Shown piece after piece: positions 52,852 to 60,700 of a DNA stretch of 64,000 nt (positions are counted from its first letter, which is position 1; the number at the start of each line of letters is the position of its first letter). The notes under the pieces are model-generated. The model did not search any database. It had not been told where the DNA came from and was given only the letters and a program-made list of their open reading frames with translations. The translations under genes and the position numbers were made by a program. Source of the stretch: Streptomyces caelestis. GTDB lineage: Bacteria > Actinomycetota > Actinomycetes > Streptomycetales > Streptomycetaceae. Location: contig NZ_LGCN01000051.1 in NCBI RefSeq assembly GCF_001279005.1, forward strand, positions 94,159 to 158,158, in the 5' to 3' direction.

Positions 52852-53853
52852 ATGGACTTCGGACTCGTCCTGCAGACCGACCCGCCGGCCTCGAGGGTCG
52901 TCGGCCTGATGAAGCGCGCCGAGCGGGTCGGCTTCACCCACGGCTGGACCTTCGACTCCGCCGTGCTGTGGCAGGAACCCTTCGTGATCCACAGCCGGAT
53001 CCTGGCCGCCACCACCACACTGAAGGTCGGCCCGATGGTCACCAACCCGGGCACCCGCACCTGGGAGGTCACCGCCTCCACCTTCGCCACCCTCAACGAC
53101 ATGTACGGCAACCGCACCGTCTGCGGCATCGGCCGCGGCGACTCCGCGATGCGCGTCGCCGGACGCAGGCCGGGCACCCTGGCCCGCCTCGGTGAGGCGA
53201 TCGACGCGATCCGCGACCTCGCCGAAGGACGCGAGGCCGAGGTCGACGGGCAGTCGCTGCGGATCCCGTGGGTGAGCGACGGGAGGCTGCCCGTCTGGAT
53301 GGCCGCGTACGGGCCCAAGGCGCTCGCCCTGGCCGGGCGGAAGGCCGACGGCTTCATCCTCCAGCTCGCCGACCCGTACCTGACCGAGTGGATGGTGAAG
53401 GCCGTACGCGCCGCGGCCGTGGAGGCGGGACGCGACCCGGCGTCCGTCACCGTCTGCGTCGCCGCCCCGGCGTACGTCGGCGACGACCTGGCGCACGCCC
53501 GCGAACAGTGCCGCTGGTTCGGCGGCATGGTCGGCAACCACGTCGCCGACCTGGTCGCCCGCTACGGCGAGCACTCCGGCCTGGTCCCCGAGGCGCTGAC
53601 CTCGTACGTCAAGGGACGGCACGGCTACGACTACAGCCACCACGGGCGGGCCGGCAACCCGTCCGCGGACTTCGTCCCCGACGAGATCGTCGACCGGTTC
53701 TGCCTGCTCGGCCCGCCCGGGGCGCACATCGAGAAGCTGCGGGCGCTGCGCGAACTGGGCGTGGACCAGTTCGCCGTGTACGACATGCACGACGCGCAGG
53801 AGACGACGATCGACGCGTACGGCGCGGAGATCATCCCGGCACTCCACCGGTGA
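52852..53853 (+). CDS. LLM-class F420-dependent oxidoreductase of the pyrimidine operon
   Basis: The protein is 333 residues from ATG 52852, only 11 bases after hydA, with TAGGAGAG upstream. The MDFGLVLQTDPPASRVVGLM start, GWTFDSAVLW, VGPMVTNPGTR and VWMAAYGPKALALAGRKADG are of the luciferase-like monooxygenase fold, in the subgroup using F420 (TIGR03842-like). No dihydropyrimidine dehydrogenase gene is present. A plausible role is uracil/dihydrouracil interconversion with F420H2, but this is inference. Confidence 0.88.
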   Translation: MDFGLVLQTDPPASRVVGLMKRAERVGFTHGWTFDSAVLWQEPFVIHSRILAATTTLKVGPMVTNPGTRTWEVTASTFATLNDMYGNRTVCGIGRGDSAMRVAGRRPGTLARLGEAIDAIRDLAEGREAEVDGQSLRIPWVSDGRLPVWMAAYGPKALALAGRKADGFILQLADPYLTEWMVKAVRAAAVEAGRDPASVTVCVAAPAYVGDDLAHAREQCRWFGGMVGNHVADLVARYGEHSGLVPEALTSYVKGRHGYDYSHHGRAGNPSADFVPDEIVDRFCLLGPPGAHIEKLRALRELGVDQFAVYDMHDAQETTIDAYGAEIIPALHR

Positions 53854-53875
53854 CCCTCGCCGAAGGGGCACGCCC

Positions 53876-54301
53876 ATGACCGCGACCGTCCCGCCCACGC
53901 CGTCCCGCCGCCCCGTGCCCGACCCGGCGGGGCGCGTCGAACTCCCCCCGGGCGCCACCCTCACCGACGGCCGCCTCGTCACCGACGACCTGCTGCCGGT
54001 GCCGCCGGCCCGCCGCCGGACGACGTGCGTCGTCCCCACCCTGTGGGTGGGGACGGCGCACGACATCCCCCTCGTGGCTGCTCGCCCCGGCCTCGTCGCG
54101 CCGGGCAGGGAGGGGAAGCGGGCGGTGTCCACCATCGCGCCCGCCGACGTCGTCGTGCCGGCGCCGATGCCGCTCACCGGGCACGCCGGCCCCGAGTACG
54201 GCATCCCGTTCCCGGTGCTCGCCCGTGCCTCGTTCGGGCTGCGCGGCGCCGGCCCGCCGGTCGAACACGTCGCGCTGAGGGCGGGCCGCCGGCGCGCGTG
54301 A
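53876..54301 (+). pseudogene. NCS1-family nucleobase/hydantoin permease, decayed N-terminal fragment
   Basis: The 141-codon frame starts MTATVPPTPSRRPVPDPAGR, then DGRLVTDDLLPVP, TLWVGTAHDIPL, MPLTGHAGPEYGIPFPVLA and RASFGLRGAG. It follows the N-terminus of NCS1 symporters (LWVGMAHNIPSW, LTGHAGxKYGIPFPVLxRASFG). Hydrophobic residues of TM1-TM3 are replaced by polar or Pro/Arg, and the remaining three quarters are absent. It is the expected transporter position in the pyrimidine operon (22 bases after the LLM gene), but this copy cannot work. Confidence 0.78.
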
Positions 54302-54313
54302 GCGTACCGGGGG

Positions 54314-55204
54314 CTACCGGGCCGTGCCGAAGTCCTGGGTCCAGTAGGAGCCGGGCTGCGCGAGGCCGACACCGATCTCCTTGAACGCGCAGTTCAGGAT
54401 GTTCTCCTTGTGGCCGGGACTGTTCATCCAGCCGGTCATCACCTGCTCGGGGGTGGAGTAGCCGTAGGCGACGTTCTCGCCGTAGGTGCTCCAGCTGTAG
54501 CCGGCGCGGGTGATGCGGTCGCCGGGCGAGGAGCCGTCCGACCCGGTGTGCGACATGGTGCCGCTCGCCGCCATGTCCTCGCTGTGGTCCTGCGCGGCCT
54601 CGGCCAGGGTGGAGTTCGCCTTCACCGGGGAGCAACCGGCCTTGGCGCGCTCGGCGTTGACGAGTTCCACGACCTTGGCGACGGCTCCGGAGGCGTCGGC
54701 GCCGCCCGTCGCGGCCGGGCTCGACGCGGTGGCGGTGGGCTTCGGGGCGGGCGTGGTGGGCTTCGGAGCCGCTGCGGTGGGCTTCGGGACCGCGGTCGTG
54801 GGCTTCGGGGCCGCAGTCGTGGGCTCGGGAGCGGCCGTGGCGGGCTTCGGGGCCGTGGTGGTGGGCCTGGAGGCGGTCGCCCCGGAGACCTTCGCCTTCG
54901 GCTCGTGCGACGGCTTCGCGCCGCCGTCCTTCGGCGCACCGGGCTTCGAAGGGCTCGCGGTGGCGGTCGGCGTGTCCGACGGCAGGGCCGTGGACTCACC
55001 GTGCCGCCCGCCGTCCCACCGGCTGTACCGGTCGGGGCCGCCCCACCTGTCCTCGGCGCCGGCCGCCGTGTCCCGGCTCTGCCCCTGACCGTCGTCGGAC
55101 CAGTCCGTACAGGCCATGGCGACCGAGGGTATGCCTATGACCCCCAGGGCGACCGCCGCGACGACCGTCCGCCGGTACTGCTTCTGATGGCGATGCTTTC
55201 CCAT
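54314..55204 (-). CDS. Secreted CAP/SCP-domain protein with Thr/Pro-rich linker
   Basis: The protein is 296 residues from ATG 55204 (MGKHRHQKQYRRTVVAAVAL), with GAGGTGAG upstream. A signal-like segment ends near SVAMACTDW. A long Lys/Pro/Thr/Ala linker (about 90-165) is built of PKPTTAA-like repeats. The CAP domain follows (about 175-296): VVELVNAERAKAGCSPV, HSEDMAASGTMSHTG, WSTYGENVAYGY and GWMNSPGHKENILN. Such proteins are exported to the wall. Bacterial CAP domains have no settled activity. Confidence 0.88.
   Translation of the reverse strand: MGKHRHQKQYRRTVVAAVALGVIGIPSVAMACTDWSDDGQGQSRDTAAGAEDRWGGPDRYSRWDGGRHGESTALPSDTPTATASPSKPGAPKDGGAKPSHEPKAKVSGATASRPTTTAPKPATAAPEPTTAAPKPTTAVPKPTAAAPKPTTPAPKPTATASSPAATGGADASGAVAKVVELVNAERAKAGCSPVKANSTLAEAAQDHSEDMAASGTMSHTGSDGSSPGDRITRAGYSWSTYGENVAYGYSTPEQVMTGWMNSPGHKENILNCAFKEIGVGLAQPGSYWTQDFGTAR
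54715..54870. repeat. Degenerate tandem repeat coding the Pro/Thr/Ala linker
   Basis: Units related to GGGCTTCGG(G/A)GCCG recur every 21-24 bases and encode (A/T)(A/V)PKPTTA. Copy number of such linkers often varies between strains. Confidence 0.6.
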
Positions 55205-55550
55205 GCGTGACCTCACCTCTGCTGTCCGGAGGCTGGTCATTCTTGGGACGCCCCGGCACCGGGCGCAAAGGGTCTTCCTACTACCGCGCTTCGTAGGCCC
55301 GCGAGGGGCTTGCGGCGGGCCGGGGGGCGTGCCGCCCCGTCCGCGGCGGCCCCTTCGAGGCGCCTGCCGCCCCGTCAGAAAGCCTCATGCGGCGAAGAAG
55401 CGGCGACCGTCGGCTTCCCGCCCGAGCGCCCCCTGCCCCGTCCCCTTCCGCATTCACGGCAAGACGGACAAGTCCCCCATGTCGGCAGGGCGGTTTCTAC
55501 TAAGCGACCCGCACAGATCGCCGAGGGCCGTGACAGATGTCACGGAACTA
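55205..55550. other. Leader/promoter region of the CAP-domain gene
   Basis: These 346 bases hold no gene. They contain GC-rich inverted repeats (for example around 55305-55375). I looked for a c-di-AMP (ydaO) riboswitch, which precedes many streptomycete wall-enzyme genes, and did not find its conserved blocks. Confidence 0.4.
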
Positions 55551-56216
55551 TCAATTCCGGTTCTTCTCCAGCGCCGCCACCGCCTCTTTCGCGGCCTTGA
55601 TGGCGCCCTTGTTGATCTCGTCCGTGCCCGGCGCCTTCTTCGACTCGAAGTCGCTGCCGTTGTACGTCACCACCACCAGGGCGTTGGCGGCGCGGGCCAC
55701 CACCACGCCCTCACGCGTCTGCTGCTTGTCCTCGGTGGTGAGGTTCACGACGGAGTACGCCTCGCTCCCGAGCCCGGGGACCGCACCCCCGCCGCTCTTG
55801 TCCTCCACCCGCTCCTGGTACGACCGCTCCGCCGCCTCGTCCGACTCCAGCACCTCGAAGGAGACGTCGAGCCAGCGGTACTCGTAGCCCTTGAGCGCGT
55901 TCCAGGAACAGGTGCGGCGCAGATCCGGGTCCGTGGACGGTATCTCCTTGCCGGCCGTCTTGGCGCCCGGCACGAGGGACGTGACGGTCTTCTCGGCCAC
56001 GCTGTCGCACGGCGCCGGCGCGGCGGCGTACGTCTTCACCGCCTGCGTCCGCGAAGGGGCGGAGGGGGACCGGGTCTCCGTCTTCCCGGTCGGCCGGTCC
56101 GCGGCCTCCTGCGCCGCGTCCGTCGGGCCGGAGGACAGGACCCAGCCGGCCGCGGCGAGGACGAGGACCGGGGACAGGCGCGCGGTCAGGGCGACCGGCA
56201 GGGGAAAGGAACGCAC
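55551..56216 (-). CDS. Exported protein of unknown function (DUF3558-like)
   Basis: The protein is 221 residues from ATG 56216. A basic start and hydrophobic segment (LPVALTARLSPVLVLAAAGW) act as a signal sequence or anchor. The mature part has a Cys in PAPCDSVAEKTVTSLVPGA and another in LRRTCSWNAL, a likely disulfide pair, then YRWLDVSFEVLE and VVVARAANALVVVTYNGSD. This resembles DUF3558-type actinobacterial surface proteins. The role is unknown. No lipobox Cys is evident, so it is not clearly a lipoprotein. Confidence 0.65.
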   Translation of the reverse strand: MRSFPLPVALTARLSPVLVLAAAGWVLSSGPTDAAQEAADRPTGKTETRSPSAPSRTQAVKTYAAAPAPCDSVAEKTVTSLVPGAKTAGKEIPSTDPDLRRTCSWNALKGYEYRWLDVSFEVLESDEAAERSYQERVEDKSGGGAVPGLGSEAYSVVNLTTEDKQQTREGVVVARAANALVVVTYNGSDFESKKAPGTDEINKGAIKAAKEAVAALEKNRN

Positions 56217-56274
56217 GGCGCACTCTTCGTGGGGGACGGTGCGGAAGGGGTTCGCACAGCGGACGGGACGCCAG

Positions 56275-56890
56275 TGTCACACGCATCGCCGTCGGCTTCC
56301 AGGTCGGGATCGCAACGGTCTACCGCTACATACGCGAGGCCGTCGGCCTCCTGGCCATCCTCGCCCCGACGCTGGAGCAGGCCATGCACACCATCCGCAG
56401 GAAGGCGTACGTGATCCTCGATGGCACACTCCTGCCGATCGGCCGTGTTGCGGCCGACCGCCCGTACTACTCGGGAAAGAAGAAGCACCACGGGATGAAC
56501 GTGCAGGTCCTCGCCGACCCGGCCGGACGGCTGCTCTGGGTCTCGGACGCCCTGCCTGGCGCCGTCCACGATCTGACCGCGGCCCGCACCCACGGCATCC
56601 CCGCCGCCCTCGCCGCCGACGGCATCAAGTGCTGGGCGGACAAGGTCTACCAGGGCGCCGGATCCGCCGTCCGTGTCCCGATCCGGGGCAAGCGCCTGCG
56701 CGGCTGGCGACGCCGCCACAACCGCGATCACGCAAAGATCCGAAGCCTCGGCGAACGCGCCATCGCCACCCTCAAGTGCCGGCGGGTACTTCGCAACCTG
56801 CGCTGCAGCACCACGAGGATCACCACCGTTGCCCGCGCCATCGTCACTCTCGAACTCACCAGCTGATCAAGATGGAAACGGCTCAGTGAT
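56275..56890 (+). mobile_element. IS5-family transposase, 5'-truncated
   Basis: The frame has VGIATVYRYIREAVGLLA, KAYVILDGTLLPIGRVA, YSGKKKHHGMNVQVLADP, the DDE residue in GAVHDLTAART and ADKVYQGAG, and ends RARIVTLE-like before the stop at 56866. The N-terminal helix-turn-helix region is missing at about 56275, where it meets the promoter of the preceding gene. The 3' end (to about 56890, GATGGAAACGGCTCAGTGA) looks like the element's right terminus. The core is well preserved, so the insertion is relatively recent. Confidence 0.75.
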
Positions 56891-57368
56891 TCCTGCTGAC
56901 TCCGATCGGCAGGCTGCGTCTGGCCCTGTGTGTCATCGACGACGGCCGGCCATCGCGGCGGGCTCTGAGGTGAAGGCGCCCCCGTCGCCCTGGTTCGACA
57001 GCTGGTGCATGCGGCCTGGGACCTGATGAACCGATGCGCGAACCACTTTTGTCCAGCGGGCAGTTCACCTGCTCGCAGCCGGACCGTCTCAAGGTTCCCG
57101 CCCACAACCACATCAGCGGCGCAGGCGGTCACCCATCGCTGCGAAGACCGTCGCGGTATTGGATTTCCCCTCTCCCGGTTCCGGCCGCCTGCTCGGGCTC
57201 GGAGTCGCGGGATGCTGCCCGGCGCGCTTTTCCTTCTGCATCGGGATGCCGACTTCCGGTGACACCGGTCCGGTGCCCAACGGACCGGACGAATCCGAGG
57301 TCAACTGCCAGGCAGAGCTGCTCTGGTAGCCTGTGGCCCCTGTCTGTTGGGGGACGCTGGGAGAGCGG
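56891..57368. other. Non-coding interval upstream of the EACC1/caspase module
   Basis: No gene is supported in these 478 bases. Near the end lie CTGCCA (57305-57310) and TAGCCT (57329-57334), spaced 18 bases, a possible vegetative promoter placing the transcript start about 30 bases before the EACC1 ATG. Confidence 0.4.
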
Positions 57369-57770
57369 ATGAAGATCAGACTGAGGCTGGACAATGCGGC
57401 TCCGGCGGAACTCAAGGATCTGGAGAACTGGCTTCGAGCCGAGCCCGCTCTGCGTCGGGTGGATCTGCACCGCGAGCACGCACCGACCGCGCCCGGCGAC
57501 ATGGGCGTCATGATGGACTGCCTGCAACTCGTTCTGGACGACGCACTTCTCGGGGCTCTGGGGCAGGCGATTTTCGACTACTGGCTGTCCAGTGGTGCCT
57601 TCCCGCAGTTGGCGGCTCGACCGGCCGAACAGCCCGCTGATGTGCCGGCCCTCCGTGTCGAGTGGGTCGACTCCGCCGACGGCTCCAGATCGGTGACGGT
57701 GGAGGCCCGTGACCAGGAAACTGCCGAGGCGGTGTTGCGGGAACTGCCGCGTGCTTTCGGGAACTCATGA
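57369..57770 (+). CDS. EACC1 (effector-associated constant component 1) protein
   Basis: The protein is 133 residues from ATG 57369 with GGGAGA upstream. It starts MKIRLRLDNAAPAELKDLEN, then WLRAEPALRRVDL, GDMGVMMDCLQLVLDD, an IFDYWLSSG helix and a C-terminal strand set (LRVEWVDSADGSRSVTVEA). This is the small alpha/beta protein that accompanies caspase- or trypsin-type effectors with NTPases in actinobacterial conflict systems (EACC1 family). It overlaps the caspase gene by 4 bases (ATGA), so the two are made together. It probably holds or tunes the effector. Confidence 0.85.
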   Translation: MKIRLRLDNAAPAELKDLENWLRAEPALRRVDLHREHAPTAPGDMGVMMDCLQLVLDDALLGALGQAIFDYWLSSGAFPQLAARPAEQPADVPALRVEWVDSADGSRSVTVEARDQETAEAVLRELPRAFGNS

Positions 57771-60700
57771 CAGATAAATGGTGGCCGAGGCCCGACAAGT
57801 CCAAGGCGCTGCTGATCACTTCCGGGATGTTCAGGGACGGTTCCCTGGCGCGGCTCGCCGCAGTGGAACGCACGGCCGATTCATTGCGGGACAGGCTCCG
57901 AGGCCCTCGGATCTGGGGTCTGGCACCTCTCAGTTGCCAGGTCCTGGACGCCTCCAAGGACAAAGCTAGCCCAGCGGATGTCCTCACTGCGGTCCGGACG
58001 GCGTCACAAGGTGTTGAGGATGCCTTCGTTCTCTATTTCGCCGGGCACGGACATGACGAGGGAGGGCGACTCTGGTTGCCCCTCTACGATTCGGACGTGT
58101 CATCGACTGCCACTATGCTTGCTTTCGAGACCTTGGTCAACGAGATCTCTGGGAGCGCGCGCCTGAAGCTGGTCCTGCTGGATTGCTGCCACGCGGGGCA
58201 GGCGATGAAGGACCTCAGAATGGAGCAGTACCTCTCCGGAGAGGAATCCGAGGGCTGCTACGTAATCGGTGCTTGTGCCGGAAACCAGAAAGCCAAATCT
58301 CCCGAAGGTCATGAGCTGACTGCTTTCGGGGAAGCCCTGATCTCCTGCCTGGAGAGCGGCGGAGCACCCGGGGAGGAGTTCTGGACCCCGAGCCGTCTGC
58401 TGGAAGGCACCGCTGCCTGGCTCAAGCATCATGGTTTCCCGGCGCCCGTCCACAACGCAGCTCCCTCCGGCCAGCTCCCCTGGGTGAGGAACAAGGCATA
58501 CAAGCCGTCCTTCACGAAAGCGGTCTTTGCGCCCCCGGCTCCGGCCGAGTCGTCGGGCGAAGGATCGGAGGCGGTCGGAGCGCCCCTGCACATCGGGCTG
58601 GAGCCCGCACCGGCGCCCACTCCCTTCATCGGCCGCGACGACTTGCTGAAGAGAGCACGCGAGGAGGTGCGCGTCGGACAGGTCCTACCCGTCGTGGGGC
58701 AGAAGCGGACCGGGAAATCGGCGCTGCTTAGCCACCTCCTGGAGGGGTGGGACGAAGTCCCCGAACTGGCGAAGCCGCCTGCGATTCTGGAGATCGAGCC
58801 CAACCCGGCGGCAGAAAAGCCCTTGTTGGAAGCAATTTCCAGAGCATTACGTCAGACGCTGGATGACGGGGACCTGCGGACCACGCCGGAGGGGCGTATC
58901 GAGGACTTTCTGGAAGACTTGCTGCCGCGCCTCGTCAATAAGCATACCCTGGTCCTTGTCATCAAGGCGTCCGGTATCGATTTAAAGAATCCTGGCTTCC
59001 GCAAGGAGCTCGATGACCTGCTGTCTCATCGTGTATTCAAAAGAGCGGTCGTTCTTCTGGAGTCCCTTGACCCAGTGGACTTCGACGTGCAGGCTCGCTG
59101 GAGGCGCAGACGGCCACTGGTGGTGCGTGAACTCGAAACCGCTGCGGCCAAGCAACTGATCGGGGTTTTCCTCGCGGCTGAGAACCTGAGGACCGATGTC
59201 GACGGAATCCGCACCCTGGATTACGAGGACATTGCACGTGGTCCGGGCGTCATCGAGATGGCCGCTCTGCACGTTGCTCAGAACTACCACCGTAGGGACG
59301 ACTTCGACAGGTTCCTGGCGGGAGACGACTTCGGCGAGGAGACGCAGGAGTGGGTCGATCCCGAAACGTTCTCCGACGCCCTGCTCCAGGCCGCCCTTCT
59401 CACTGTTGTCGACGCGCTGATGCGCGTGTGGCCGAAATACCCCGACGCCTGGTCCGAGGGGCAGTCCGTGCTCACCATGTGGGCGCTTCTGGACGACTTC
59501 GCTTTGGGACTCGGCGATTTGGAGAAGATGGGCCTGTGTAGGCAGGTGCTACGCGTACTCTTCAACGAGAAGGTGATTGTGCAGAGCCGCGGTTCCGATC
59601 CGGCGGACCGCCTCCTTGAGATCGGCCTTGCCGCGCGTGAGGCGTTGAAGAAGGACCTGCTCGACAAGACGTCCGACTTCCCGGATGACGCCGACATCGT
59701 GGACGGACACCTCACGGACGCCGTGCGGTTGCTGGTCGCCACGGTGTTGCCCGTGGTTTCGACGGGCGGTGAAGCACAACTGCTGGCCGAGATTCCCCCT
59801 CTTCTGGAGGCGTTGCGCCGGACGACCGGATGGCTGGACCACAACCTCGGCGGCGCACTGCCCGGGCTGCGTGCACGGTGCGGTGACTACGTCAATGGCG
59901 GCTTTCCCGATGCGCTCGTGCTGCCCGTCGGACAGCGGGCCGTCTCGGCACCAGAGGGTGCCCCGGTCGCCGGTGGCCCGGCACCCGTCGGAGCGGCGGG
60001 CCCGGCGGGTGACCTCGAAGAACTGTATGCTGCCGCGGGCCGCCTCAATGTCGCTTCCCGCGCCGTCCCGAGCGAGCGCGCCACGGAAACATTTGTCACG
60101 GAATTCGAGCGAGCCGCCCTCCTGATGGAGGCCTGTGCATCCGATCTACCAGGGAACGTACTGCGAGCGATCGACCAGTGCGGGTTCCACGGATCCCATC
60201 GGCATCAGGCCCACCAGCACGTCCTGTCGGCGCGGACTCGTCTCGCAGAGAGGCTTACGACCGAGGAGGACAGGCCCAGGCGACCGGACCTGCTCAGGTC
60301 GATCTGGTCCATTTCTTGGATCCTGAACACCGCAACTGCTCAGATCACAGTGGACGACCGTTCCGGCGTACAGCGGTACTTGGATGACGTCGAGCGGATG
60401 ATCGGCGCCCTGCCCGAGGCGAGGGACCCCCGTAATCGGCAGACCCACAATTGGCTGTCGTACCGCCTCGCTCGCCTGCGCTGCGACGCGGCGACCACGG
60501 CGGAGGAGCGGCTGGCCGCTCAGAAGACGGCGTATGGACTGGCTGAGGAGAACGTACGCTTCTCGGTGGAACTGCCTGAACGCCAGTACCAGTGGACCAG
60601 TAACCTGCTGGTTTGCAGCTTCTACTATGCCCTGGAGATCAGGGACGACGAGGTGCGTCTCAACCTCGCCCGACGCACCTTCGCAACGCTGGAGAAGACC

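Noticed and set aside
54715..54870. CRISPR-like periodic repeat
   Set aside because: The units are degenerate, lack spacers and encode the Pro/Thr linker of the CAP-domain protein in frame.
55205..55550. Possible ydaO (c-di-AMP) riboswitch before the CAP-domain gene
   Set aside because: The position was suggestive, but the conserved blocks of that aptamer were not found.
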